Below are positions 16,294 to 24,687 of a stretch of 64,000 nucleotides of DNA, in pieces. This DNA comes from DATBDE01 sp045805605. GTDB taxonomy: Bacteria; Actinomycetota; Thermoleophilia; Solirubrobacterales; Solirubrobacteraceae. Made by a program: the position numbers and the translations under genes. The stretch is taken from NCBI GenBank assembly GCA_045805605.1, contig JBJMKX010000058.1:1-64000 (forward strand), in the 5' to 3' direction. The notes under the pieces were generated by a model that had not been told where the DNA came from, ran no database searches, and worked only from the letters and a program-made list of their open reading frames with translations. The stretch's first letter is position 1. The number at the start of each line of letters is the position of its first letter.

Positions 16294-17685
16294 ATGCCGA
16301 CCCCATCCGACGCGTTCGTCTTCTTCGGGGCGACGGGCGACCTCGCCTACAAGCAGATCTTCCCCAGCCTCCAGGCGATGGTCAAGGCGGGCACGCTCGA
16401 TGTCCCGGTCATCGGCGTGGCGAAGGCGGGCTGGAACCTCGACCAGCTGAAGAAGCGGGCCCAGGAAAGCCTGGAGGAGCACGGGGGCGTCGACCGCCGC
16501 GCCTTTGCCCAGCTCAAGCGGCTCATGCGCTACGTCGACGGCGACTACGCCGACCCCGAGACCTTCGCCGAGCTCAAGCGCCAGCTCGGCCCCTCCCGCC
16601 GACCACTGCACTACCTCGCGATCCCGCCGACGCTGTTCGGCCGGGTGGCCCAGGCGCTGCACGAGTCGGGATGCGCGCCCGAGGGGACGCGGATCGTCGT
16701 CGAGAAGCCGTTCGGGCGCGACCTCGCCTCCGCGCAGGCGCTCAACCGCGAGCTGCACAAGGTCTTCCCCGAGCAGGCGATCTTCCGGATCGACCATTAC
16801 CTGGGCAAGGAGCCGGTCGAGAACCTCACCTTCTTCCGCTTCGCGAACGGCTTCCTCGAGCCGATCTGGAACCGCCACAACGTCGCAAGCGTCCAGGTGA
16901 CGATGGCCGAGAGCTTCGGCGTCCAGGGCCGCGGCGGCTTCTACGAGACCGCCGGCGCCATCCGCGACGTCGTCCAGAACCACATGCTCCAGATCGTCTC
17001 GCTGCTCGCAATGGAGCCACCCGCCGGCCAGGACCCCGAGGCGATCCGCGACCGCAAGGCCGAGCTCGTCCGCGCCATGGCCCCGGTCCGCAAGTCCGAC
17101 GTCGTGCGCGGCCAGTTCCGCGGCTACAGCGAGGAGCCGGGCGTGGCGAAGAACACGACCGTCGAGACCTTCGCCGCGCTGCGACTGCACATCCCCACGT
17201 GGCGCTGGGCCGGTGTGCCGTTCCTGATCCGCGTCGGCAAGTGCCTGCCCGAGACGGTGTGCGAGGTCCTGGTGGGCCTCACCCCGCCGCCCGTATCGGT
17301 CTTCCGGGGCGAGCGGCGCCACCACAACACGATGCGCTTCCGCGTGCAGCCCGACATCGCGATCGGCCTGGGCGCCCGGATCAAGAAGGAGGGCAAGGGC
17401 ATGGTCGGCGAGGAAGTCGAGCTCGTCGTGCAGGAAAGCCCGGCCGACGACATGCCCCCCTACCAACGCCTGCTCGGCGACGCGCTGAACGGCGACGCCG
17501 GCCTGTTCGCCCGCCAGGACTACGTAGAAGCGGCGTGGCGCGTGGTCGACCCGATCCTCGGCGACGCGACGCCGGTGTATCCGTACGACGCGGGCACCTG
17601 GGGCCCCGAGGAAGCGAACAAGGTCCCCCCGCGCGGGGACATCTGGCACGACCCGGAGCCGCCGGCCCAGCCTCCCGCTCGCTAG
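16294..17685 (+). CDS. zwf: glucose-6-phosphate 1-dehydrogenase
   Basis: Oxidises glucose 6-phosphate to 6-phosphogluconolactone with NAD(P), the entry step of the oxidative pentose-phosphate pathway. The 463-aa product has the N-terminal dinucleotide loop FFGATGDLAYKQIFPSL at residues 10-26, a VVEKPFGRDL segment, the active-site motif RIDHYLGKE near 165-173, and C-terminal GVPFLIRVGKCL. It stands alone; no pgl, tal or opcA is next to it. The stop is 13 nt before gcvT, so read-through into the glycine cleavage genes is likely. The start follows a TAGGGT box by 6 nt. Confidence 0.95.
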   Translation: MPTPSDAFVFFGATGDLAYKQIFPSLQAMVKAGTLDVPVIGVAKAGWNLDQLKKRAQESLEEHGGVDRRAFAQLKRLMRYVDGDYADPETFAELKRQLGPSRRPLHYLAIPPTLFGRVAQALHESGCAPEGTRIVVEKPFGRDLASAQALNRELHKVFPEQAIFRIDHYLGKEPVENLTFFRFANGFLEPIWNRHNVASVQVTMAESFGVQGRGGFYETAGAIRDVVQNHMLQIVSLLAMEPPAGQDPEAIRDRKAELVRAMAPVRKSDVVRGQFRGYSEEPGVAKNTTVETFAALRLHIPTWRWAGVPFLIRVGKCLPETVCEVLVGLTPPPVSVFRGERRHHNTMRFRVQPDIAIGLGARIKKEGKGMVGEEVELVVQESPADDMPPYQRLLGDALNGDAGLFARQDYVEAAWRVVDPILGDATPVYPYDAGTWGPEEANKVPPRGDIWHDPEPPAQPPAR

Positions 17686-17698
17686 CCTCAGCGGCCGG

Positions 17699-18781
17699 AT
17701 GGCCGCATCGCCCGAGACGCTCCGGCGCACCGCGCTCTACGACCGCCACGAGGCCGCGGGCGCCAAGCTCGTCCCCTTCGCCGGATGGGAGATGCCGGTC
17801 CAGTACACGGGCATCCGCGACGAGCATCAGGCGGTCCGCACCGACGTGGGCGTCTTCGACGTCTCGCACATGGGCCAGATCGAGACGCGAGGGCGCGACG
17901 CCGCCGGCCTGCTGCAGCGCCTGCTGTCCAACGACGTGCGCAAGATCCCCGAGGGCGGCGCCCAGTACTCGGTGCTCTGCCGCGAGGACGGCGGCATCCT
18001 TGACGACCTGTTCACGTACCGCCTGGCCGAGGAGCACTTCCTCACCGTCACCAACGCCGCCAACCACCGCGGCGACTTCGACTGGTTTCACCGGCACGCG
18101 GGCGACTTCGACGCCGACGTCGTCGACCGCGCCGACGACTACGCCATGCTCGCCGTCCAGGGCCCACGCGCGCCCGAGCTCGTCCGCTCCCTGTCCGACG
18201 GCCGCGTGCCGGCGCGCTTCCACTGCTGCCAGCGGACGCTCGCCGGCGTGCCGATGCTGGTCTGCCGCACGGGCTACACGGGCGAGGACGGCGTCGAGCT
18301 CCTGATCGACCCCGAGCGCGCGCCCCGGGTGTGGGACGCGCTCGTCGAGGCGGGGGCGACGCCCGCCGGCCTCGGCGCGCGCGACACCTTGCGGCTCGAG
18401 GTCTGCTTCCCGCTCTACGGGAACGACCTGTCGACCGAGCGGGGGCCGATCGAGGCGAGCCTGGGCTGGTGCTGCAAGGAGGCCACAGGCTTCATCGGCG
18501 CCGAGGCGGTAGCGCGTACGCGCGAGGCCGGCCCGCGCGAGAAGCTGGCGCCGTTCGTGATCGACGGCCCCGGCATCCCGCGCCAGGGCAACGCGGTCGT
18601 GGGTAGGGGGGAGGTCACCAGCGGCACCATGTCGCCGAGCCTCGGCGTGGGCATCGGCATGGCCTACCTTCCCCGCGACCGGACCGAGCCGGGCACGCGC
18701 ATCGAGATCGACGTGCGGGGCCGGACGCGGGCCGGGATCGTCAAGTCGAAGCCGCTCTACAAGAAGAAGGAGGCGTCGTAG
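17699..18781 (+). CDS. gcvT: glycine cleavage system aminomethyltransferase (T protein)
   Basis: Releases ammonia from the aminomethyl group carried on GcvH and passes the one-carbon unit to tetrahydrofolate. The 360-aa product starts with LRRTALYDRHEAAGAKLVPFAGWEMPVQY and has FDVSHMGQIE and the GYTGEDGVELL motif. The C-terminal region contains a PSLGVGIGMAYL stretch typical of GcvT. It is the first gene of gcvT-gcvH-gcvPA-gcvPB. TAGCCT, whose TAG is the zwf stop, lies 10 nt upstream of the ATG, so a separate promoter is possible. I see no glycine riboswitch upstream. Confidence 0.95.
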   Translation: MAASPETLRRTALYDRHEAAGAKLVPFAGWEMPVQYTGIRDEHQAVRTDVGVFDVSHMGQIETRGRDAAGLLQRLLSNDVRKIPEGGAQYSVLCREDGGILDDLFTYRLAEEHFLTVTNAANHRGDFDWFHRHAGDFDADVVDRADDYAMLAVQGPRAPELVRSLSDGRVPARFHCCQRTLAGVPMLVCRTGYTGEDGVELLIDPERAPRVWDALVEAGATPAGLGARDTLRLEVCFPLYGNDLSTERGPIEASLGWCCKEATGFIGAEAVARTREAGPREKLAPFVIDGPGIPRQGNAVVGRGEVTSGTMSPSLGVGIGMAYLPRDRTEPGTRIEIDVRGRTRAGIVKSKPLYKKKEAS

Positions 18782-18786
18782 CGCGC

Positions 18787-19173
18787 ATGGCCGAGGCCAG
18801 CTATCCCGAGGACCTGCTCTACCACCCCGAGCACGACTGGGCCCGCGTCGACGGCGAGGAGGCGACGTTCGGGATCACCTGGTACGCGCAGGACCAGCTC
18901 GGCGAGGTCGTCTTCTTCGACCCGCCCGCGGTCGGGACCACCGTCACCAAGGATGAGCCCTACGCCGAGGTCGAGTCGGTCAAGGCCGTGTCGGACGTCT
19001 TCGCCCCGCTCTCCGGTGAAATCGTTCAGGTAAACGAGGAGCTGGGAGACAAGCCCGAGACGATCAACGACGACCCCTACGGCGCCGGCTGGATGGTGCG
19101 GATCAGGATGAGCGACACGTCCGAGACCGACGCCCTCATGGACCAAGCGGCGTATACGCAGAGCCTCTCGTGA
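18787..19173 (+). CDS. gcvH: glycine cleavage system H protein
   Basis: Lipoylated carrier that shuttles the aminomethyl intermediate among the P, T and L proteins. The 128-aa length is normal. The lipoyl-lysine lies in VESVKAVSDV near residue 64, followed by the hinge FAPLSGEIVQVNEEL, and the C-terminus has DPYGAGWMVRI. It is 5 nt after gcvT, and its stop overlaps the gcvPA GTG. The L protein (lpd) is not in the window. Confidence 0.97.
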   Translation: MAEASYPEDLLYHPEHDWARVDGEEATFGITWYAQDQLGEVVFFDPPAVGTTVTKDEPYAEVESVKAVSDVFAPLSGEIVQVNEELGDKPETINDDPYGAGWMVRIRMSDTSETDALMDQAAYTQSLS

Positions 19174-20570
19174 GCCGGTACACCTCCGCCACCGATGCCG
19201 ATCGGGCCGCCATGCTCGAGGTCGTCGGCGTGGGCTCGATCGACGAGCTGTTCACCGACATTCCCGAGAAGCTCCGGCTGGGCCGCCCGCTCGATCTCCC
19301 GGCGGGCCTGTCCGAGCAGGAGGTCTACGTCCACCTGCGTGAACTCGCGGCCCGCAACGTCTCGGCCGAGGACGAGATCAGCTTCGTCGGCGCGGGGATG
19401 TACGACCACTACGTCCCGTCGCTCGTCGATTCGATCGCCCTGCGCTCGGAGTTCCTGACCCCGTACACGCCCTATCAGCCCGAGATCTCGCAAGGTGGGC
19501 TGCAGGTGATGTTCGAGTACCAGACGGCGATCTCCGAGCTCACCGGCCTGCCCGTCTCGAACGCCAGCGTGTACGAGGGGCCGAGCGCCGTCGGAGCGGC
19601 CGGCTATGTCGCCCGCACCGCGAACCGCCGCCCGAAGTTCCTCGCCTCGACCGGGCTCCACCCGCACTCGCTGGAGACGCTGCGCACGATGTCGCACGGC
19701 TACGGCACCGAGGTGATCGAAGTGCCGCTGCGCGACGGCGCCACCGACGCCGACGCGCTGCGCGACGCCATCGACGATGACACCGGCGCGGTGTTCCTGC
19801 AGCAGCCGAACTTCGTCGGCGCGGTCGAGGACCTCGAGGCGCTCGCCCCCGTCGCCAAGGCCACGGGCGCCCTGCTCGTCGTCGCCTGCGATCCGATCCC
19901 GCTCGCGCTGCTGCGAACGCCGGGCGACTGCGGCGCCGACCTCGCCGTGGGGGAAGGCCAGCCGCTCGGGAACCGCCTGGACTTCGGTGGGCCGTCGTTC
20001 GGGTTCTTCGCCGCCACCGAGGCGCTGCTGCGGCGTATGCCGGGGCGCATCGCCGGCGAGACCACCGACGTCGACGGGCGCCGGGGCTTCGTGCTCACCC
20101 TGCAGACACGCGAGCAGCACATCCGGCGCGAGAAGGCGACTTCGAACATCTGCACCGCCCAGGCCCTCAACGCCCTGTGCGGGATGGTCTATCTGGCCTG
20201 GCTGGGCCGGCACGGAATCGTCGAGCTGGCCGAGCTGCTCGTGCAGCGCACGGCGTACGCGCGCGAGACCTTGGCGGCGCTTGACGGCGTCGCGCTCGCC
20301 CACGAGCGGCCCGTCGTCCGTGAGTTCGCGCTGCGCCTCGACGCGCCGGCGCAGCGGGTGCGCGAGCGCTGCTTCGACCAGGGCGTCGACCCCGGCCTCG
20401 CCATCGGCGACGACGAGCTGCTGGTGGCGATCACCGAGCAGCGGTCGCGGGCGGACATCGACCGGCTCGCCGAGGTCCTCGGCGCGGCGGTCAGAGAGGA
20501 GCAAGCCGGACGACATCGGCCCCGCCCGGTCGTGGCGAGCCCGGATGGCGAGCGGGCGGCTGGCCGATGA
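19170..20570 (+). CDS. gcvPA: glycine dehydrogenase (decarboxylating) subunit 1
   Basis: N-terminal half of the split P protein, which decarboxylates glycine and loads the aminomethyl group onto GcvH. The 466-aa product contains FTDIPEKLRL, FVGAGMYDHYVPS, the TPYTPYQPEISQG motif, and NASVYEGPSAVGAA, all characteristic of GcvPA. It lacks the PLP lysine, which is in subunit 2. The GTG start overlaps the gcvH stop and its TGA overlaps the gcvPB ATG, indicating coupled synthesis of the two subunits. Confidence 0.96.
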   Translation: MSRYTSATDADRAAMLEVVGVGSIDELFTDIPEKLRLGRPLDLPAGLSEQEVYVHLRELAARNVSAEDEISFVGAGMYDHYVPSLVDSIALRSEFLTPYTPYQPEISQGGLQVMFEYQTAISELTGLPVSNASVYEGPSAVGAAGYVARTANRRPKFLASTGLHPHSLETLRTMSHGYGTEVIEVPLRDGATDADALRDAIDDDTGAVFLQQPNFVGAVEDLEALAPVAKATGALLVVACDPIPLALLRTPGDCGADLAVGEGQPLGNRLDFGGPSFGFFAATEALLRRMPGRIAGETTDVDGRRGFVLTLQTREQHIRREKATSNICTAQALNALCGMVYLAWLGRHGIVELAELLVQRTAYARETLAALDGVALAHERPVVREFALRLDAPAQRVRERCFDQGVDPGLAIGDDELLVAITEQRSRADIDRLAEVLGAAVREEQAGRHRPRPVVASPDGERAAGR

Positions 20571-22153
20571 CCGAGCCGCTGTCTGAAAACCGCCTGCACG
20601 CCGACCCCGAGATCGAAGGCTTCCGCCCGACCGCGCGGCGCGACCGCGCCGTGCAAACCGCGCAGCAGCGCGACCGGGCGACGACGATCTACGAGCGCTC
20701 GGTGCAGGGGCGACGCGCGTTCGTGCCGCCGGCGGTCGACGTCCCCGAGCGGCCGCTCGACGAGCTCCTGCCACCGAACCTGCGGCGCCCCGAGGGCCCC
20801 AAGCTGCCCGAGGTCTCCGAGCCCGAGATCGTGCGCCATTACGTGCGCCTCTCGACCCGGAACTTCCACCTCGACGAGGGCTTTTATCCGCTCGGCTCGT
20901 GCACGATGAAGCACAACCCCAAGCTGCACGAGCGCGTGGCGGCGATCGCCGGCTTCGCTCGGCTGCACCCCCTCCAGCACCCGCGCAAGGCCCAGGGGGC
21001 GCTCGAGCTGATGTGGCGGCTGCAGGGCGCGCTGGCCGAGATCGCCGGCCTGCCGCACGTCTCGCTGCAGCCCAGCGCCGGCTCGCACGGCGAGCTCGCG
21101 GGCGTGCTGCTCACGCGCGCCTACCACGAGGATCGCGGCGAGCGGCGTACGAAGGTGCTCACACCCGACACCGCCCACGGAACCAACCCGGCGACGGTGA
21201 CGATGGCCGGCTACGAGGTGGTCAAGATCGCGACCGCCGACGACGGCGGGGTCGACGTCTCAGACCTACGTGCCAAGGCGGATGACCAGGTCGCGTGCCT
21301 GATGCTGACCAACCCCAACACGCTGGGCCTCTGGGATCGGCGGATCGAGGAGATCGCCGAGATCGTGCACGGGGTGGGCGCGACGCTCTACTACGACGGC
21401 GCCAACCTCAACGCGGTCGTGGGGATCTCGCGCCCCGGCGACATCGGCTTCGACATCGTCCACTTCAACCTCCACAAGACGTTCACCCAGCCCCACGGCG
21501 GAGGCGGGCCGGGGGCGGGGCCGATCGCGGTCTCGGACCGGATCGAGCCGTTCCTGCCCCGGCCGCAGGTGGTGAGGCGCGAGGGCCAAAACGGCGGGGA
21601 GCCCTTCTTCGACCTCGACGAAGACCGGCCGAAGTCGATCGGCCGCCTCCGCGGCTTCCAGGGCAACTTCGGCACCTTCGTGCGCTCGTACGCCTACATC
21701 CGCTCGCTCGGGGCGGAGGGGCTGCTCGAGATGAGCGAGACCGCCGTGCTCAACGCCAACTACCTGCTGGCCAAGCTGCGCTCAAACGGCGTGGCGCAGC
21801 ACCTGCCGGCCGCATACGACCGCCTCTGCATGCACGAGTTCGTGCTCTCGGGCGCGCCGGCCAAGCGCGAGCTGAAGGTAAAGACGCTCGACATCGCCAA
21901 GCGGCTGCTCGACCACGGCGTCCACCCGCCTACGGTGTACTTCCCGCTGCTCGTCGACGAGGCGATGCTCGTCGAGCCGACCGAGACCGAGACGCGCGAG
22001 ACCCTCGACCACTTTGCCGACGTGCTGCGCGATGTGCTCGACGAAGCGGCGGACGAGCCGGAGATCGCCCGCAACGCCCCCTACACGACCCCTGTGCGGC
22101 GCCTGGACGAGGCCGCCGCCGCCAAGCAACCGGTCATCCGTCAGCCCCTCTAG
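20567..22153 (+). CDS. gcvPB: glycine dehydrogenase (decarboxylating) subunit 2
   Basis: C-terminal, PLP-binding half of the split P protein, 528 aa. Family motifs are FYPLGSCTMKHNPK, SLQPSAGSHGELAG, DTAHGTNPATVTMAG, and the PLP-lysine region HFNLHKTFTQPHGGGGPG (Lys near residue 303). The C-terminus has HEFVLSG and HPPTVYFPLLV. The N-terminal ~70 residues are somewhat longer than in many homologues. It ends the gcv operon and is followed at once by a strong hairpin. Confidence 0.96.
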   Translation: MTEPLSENRLHADPEIEGFRPTARRDRAVQTAQQRDRATTIYERSVQGRRAFVPPAVDVPERPLDELLPPNLRRPEGPKLPEVSEPEIVRHYVRLSTRNFHLDEGFYPLGSCTMKHNPKLHERVAAIAGFARLHPLQHPRKAQGALELMWRLQGALAEIAGLPHVSLQPSAGSHGELAGVLLTRAYHEDRGERRTKVLTPDTAHGTNPATVTMAGYEVVKIATADDGGVDVSDLRAKADDQVACLMLTNPNTLGLWDRRIEEIAEIVHGVGATLYYDGANLNAVVGISRPGDIGFDIVHFNLHKTFTQPHGGGGPGAGPIAVSDRIEPFLPRPQVVRREGQNGGEPFFDLDEDRPKSIGRLRGFQGNFGTFVRSYAYIRSLGAEGLLEMSETAVLNANYLLAKLRSNGVAQHLPAAYDRLCMHEFVLSGAPAKRELKVKTLDIAKRLLDHGVHPPTVYFPLLVDEAMLVEPTETETRETLDHFADVLRDVLDEAADEPEIARNAPYTTPVRRLDEAAAAKQPVIRQPL

Positions 22154-22159
22154 GCCGGG

Positions 22160-22183
22160 GGACGACGCGCAGCCGCGTCGTCC
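22160..22183 (+). terminator. terminator hairpin of the gcv operon
   Basis: GGACGACGCG (22160-22169) and CGCGTCGTCC (22174-22183) form a perfect 10-bp stem with a CAGC loop, 6 nt after the gcvPB stop. No T-run follows. The remaining ~125 nt up to trpS carry no gene that I can support. Confidence 0.65.
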
Positions 22184-22309
22184 TCGTCGGCTACTGAGCC
22201 GACGGGTCGATGGTGACGTCCAGGCGCGGGGCGTGCTTGGCCCGGGCCGGCGCGACGCGCCGCCAGCAGCGCGGCGAGCACGAGCGGGCCGTGGATATCG
22301 TGCGCCGCC

Positions 22310-23299
22310 GTGCGCATCTTCTCCGGGATCCAGCCCACGGGCCGCAAGCATCTTGGCAACTACATCGGGGCGATAACGCAGTACGTCGCCGGCCAGGACC
22401 GCGGCGACCCCGCGATCTACTGCATCGTGGACCTTCACGCGGTCACGGTGCCCTACGACCCGGCCGAGCTGCGCGAGCGCGTCCACGACACCACGGCGAT
22501 CCTGATCGCCGCCGGGCTTGACCCCGAGCGCTGCATCCTCTTCCGCCAGGGCGACGTCTCCGAGCACACCGAGCTGTGCTGGCTGCTGACGAGCGTGACT
22601 TCCGTCGGCGAGCTCAACCGCATGCACCAGTTCCGCGACAAGTCGGTCGGCCAGCGCGAGCTCGTCTCGGCGGGCATCCTCTTCTACCCGGTGCTGATGG
22701 CGGCGGACGTGCTCGCGTACCGCGCGCACGAGGTGCCGGTGGGGGAGGACCAGCGCGAGCACGTCGAGCTCATGCGCGACGTGGCCGAGCGCTTCAACGC
22801 CCGCTTCGGCGAGCTCCTGGTGCCGCCGGCATTGCGCATGCCCGAGGTCGGCGCGCGCGTGCGCGACCTCCAGGAGCCCACGCGCAAGATGTCGACGACC
22901 GGCGGCTCGGAGCAGGGCACCGTCCTGGTGCTCGACGAGCCCGACGTCGTCCGGAGGAAATTCAAGCGGGCCGTCACGGATTCCGGGACCGACATCGTGC
23001 GCGCGGATGACAAGCCGGGCATCACCAACCTGATCGAGATCGCCGCCGTCGCGCGCGCAACGACGCCCGAGGCGGTCGAGCAAGCGTTCGCGGACGCGCG
23101 CTACGGCGACTTCAAGGTCGCCGTGGCCGAGGCGGTGGTGGACTACCTGGCGCCGGTGCGCGAGCGCTACGAGGCCATCCGCTCCGACGAGCCCGAGCTC
23201 GAGCGCACGCTGGCCGCAGGGGCCGAGAAGGCCCGAGCGATCGCCTCGGAGGTGGTCGACGACGTGCGCCAGGCCATGGGCGTCGGACCCCCTCGCTAA
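22310..23299 (+). CDS. trpS: tryptophanyl-tRNA synthetase
   Basis: Class I aminoacyl-tRNA synthetase charging tRNA-Trp. The GTG at 22310 gives 329 aa beginning MRIFSGIQPTGRKHLGNY, with the HIGH-equivalent motif at residues 9-18. The KMSKS loop is present as RKMSTTGGSEQGTV near 192-205. The Rossmann core has CIVDLHAVTVPYDP and FYPVLMAADVLAY. TATCGT lies 8 nt before the start, so the transcript is probably nearly leaderless. No T-box or Trp-codon leader is visible. scpA follows after 12 nt. Confidence 0.96.
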   Translation: MRIFSGIQPTGRKHLGNYIGAITQYVAGQDRGDPAIYCIVDLHAVTVPYDPAELRERVHDTTAILIAAGLDPERCILFRQGDVSEHTELCWLLTSVTSVGELNRMHQFRDKSVGQRELVSAGILFYPVLMAADVLAYRAHEVPVGEDQREHVELMRDVAERFNARFGELLVPPALRMPEVGARVRDLQEPTRKMSTTGGSEQGTVLVLDEPDVVRRKFKRAVTDSGTDIVRADDKPGITNLIEIAAVARATTPEAVEQAFADARYGDFKVAVAEAVVDYLAPVRERYEAIRSDEPELERTLAAGAEKARAIASEVVDDVRQAMGVGPPR

Positions 23300-23311
23300 C
23301 GTCCGCGACGC

Positions 23312-24061
23312 ATGCGCACCGCCGCCGAGCTCGAGCTAGACCTCGACGTCTTCTCCGGCCCCTTCGACCTGCTGCTGACGCTCGTCCTGCGCGAGGAGGT
23401 CGACCTGCTCGAGGTCGACCTCGCGGAGGTCGTGCTGGCCTATCTCGACCGCCTGGAGGCGCGCGGCGAGCTCGACCTCGAGGTCGCGACCGAGTTCCTC
23501 GTGCTCATCGCCGCGCTGCTCGAGCTCAAGTCGCGGCTGATGCTGCCGCGCGAGGAGGAGGGCGAGCTCGAGCTCGAGGCCGGCGAGGCGGCCGAGGAGC
23601 TGCTCGCACGCATGCTCGAGAACCACCGCTATCGCGGCGCCGCCGCCTACCTGCACGAGCGACTCGCTGCGGAGTCCGGGCACCGCTACCGGGCGGCGCC
23701 CCTGCCGCCGGAGCTGCGACGGATCACGCTCGACCATGCGCCGGGCGCGGTGTACGCGGCCGACGTGCTAGGCGCGGCGCTGGGCTCGCTCCTGCGCATG
23801 CCCCCGCCGGTTGACACTCGGCACCTCGTGGCTCCGCGGGTCTCGGTGGCCGAGCGGCTGGCACACCTGCGCTCGCTGCTGCGGCGCGGGTCGTTTTCGT
23901 TCGACGAGGCGGTGGCCGGCGCCGACCGGGTGACCGTCGCGGTGACGCTGTTCGCCCTGCTCGAGCTCTACAAGCAGGGCGAGGCGACGTGGGAGCAGGC
24001 CGAGCCGTTCGGGCCGATCGCGGTGGAAGGCCGCGACCCGGCGCGGGAGGGCGCCGCGTGA
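23312..24061 (+). CDS. scpA: segregation and condensation protein A
   Basis: Kleisin subunit of the SMC-ScpAB condensin, which organises and segregates the chromosome. The 249-aa product starts with the conserved VFSGPFDLLLTLVLREEVDLLEVDLAEV region. It continues with the acidic helix LVLIAALLELKSRLMLPR and a C-terminal winged helix (FDEAVAGADRVTVAVTLFALLELYKQGE). Its TGA overlaps the scpB GTG. The TAA of trpS is part of a TAACGT box 9 nt before the ATG. smc is not in the window. Confidence 0.93.
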   Translation: MRTAAELELDLDVFSGPFDLLLTLVLREEVDLLEVDLAEVVLAYLDRLEARGELDLEVATEFLVLIAALLELKSRLMLPREEEGELELEAGEAAEELLARMLENHRYRGAAAYLHERLAAESGHRYRAAPLPPELRRITLDHAPGAVYAADVLGAALGSLLRMPPPVDTRHLVAPRVSVAERLAHLRSLLRRGSFSFDEAVAGADRVTVAVTLFALLELYKQGEATWEQAEPFGPIAVEGRDPAREGAA

Positions 24062-24642
24062 ACGCACTGCAGCGCACCGTCGAGGCGCTGCTGTTCCTCG
24101 CCCCCGAGCCGGTGTCGCTCGAGGATCTCGCATCCGCGACCGCGGCCGAGCAGCACGAGGTGTTCAAGGCCGTGGGCGACCTGCGCGAGCACTACGACTA
24201 CGAGGGACGCGGCCTGGTCGTGCGCGAGGTCGCCGGCGGCTACACGCTCGCGACCCATCCCGACGCCGAGCCCGCGGCGCGGCGGCTGCTGGCCAAGCCG
24301 CGGACCCCGCCGCTCACGCCCGCCCAGGCGGAGACGCTGGCGATCGTTGCCTACCTGCAGCCGGTCTCGCGCCCGGAGATCGCCCGCATCCGCGGCGTGA
24401 ACTCGGAGTCGGCCACGGCGACGCTGCTCGAGCGGGGCGTGATCGAGGAGGCCGGGCGCTCGCAGTTCGGGGCCGTCCTGTACCGGACGACGGCGCTGTT
24501 CCTCAAGCTGTTCGGGCTCCAGTCGATCAAGGAGCTGCCCGACGTCGCCCAGTGGGACCCCTCGCCCGAGGAGCAGGCCGAGCTGCGCGACCGGCTGCTG
24601 CGCGCCGGGGAGGCTCGGACCGGGACACCGACTTCCGGCTGA
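24058..24642 (+). CDS. scpB: segregation and condensation protein B
   Basis: Winged-helix dimer that binds ScpA in the SMC complex. The GTG at 24058 gives 194 aa starting MNALQRTVEALLFLAPEPVS, the standard ScpB opening. Two winged-helix domains follow, with the conserved LTPAQAETLAIVAYLQPVSRPEIARIRGV block near residues 85-113. The C-terminus has TTALFLKLFGLQSIKELP. GTGA overlap with scpA indicates coupling. The frame is open upstream but lies inside scpA. Confidence 0.95.
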   Translation: MNALQRTVEALLFLAPEPVSLEDLASATAAEQHEVFKAVGDLREHYDYEGRGLVVREVAGGYTLATHPDAEPAARRLLAKPRTPPLTPAQAETLAIVAYLQPVSRPEIARIRGVNSESATATLLERGVIEEAGRSQFGAVLYRTTALFLKLFGLQSIKELPDVAQWDPSPEEQAELRDRLLRAGEARTGTPTSG

Positions 24643-24646
24643 GCGC

Positions 24647-24678
24647 CCAACCCGACTCCGCTTACTTGCGTATAGCGT
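24647..24678 (+). promoter_or_regulatory. promoter region of the ECF sigma operon
   Basis: Two readings are possible. TAGCGT at 24673-24678 is a housekeeping-type -10, 9 nt before the ATG. CCAACCC (24647-24653), 15 nt from CGTATA (24669-24674), resembles an ECF-type -35/-10 pair and would allow the sigma factor to drive its own operon. The sequence alone does not decide between them. Confidence 0.35.
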
Positions 24679-24687
24679 CGGAGTGCC

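Noticed and set aside
16201..16294. Glycine riboswitch ahead of the zwf-gcv genes
   Set aside because: The gap holds only a palindromic hairpin and a leaderless promoter; no tandem aptamer-like structure is present, and gcvT follows zwf by 13 nt.
22191..22310. Minus-strand frame ending KHAPRLDVTIDPSAQ in the gcvPB-trpS gap
   Set aside because: It looks slightly protein-like and could be a gene remnant, but it has no start, no recognisable family, and the trpS promoter-like box lies inside it.
22194..22310. T-box or Trp-leader attenuator before trpS
   Set aside because: No T-box sequence and no cluster of Trp codons; a TATCGT box 8 nt before the start leaves no room for a leader.
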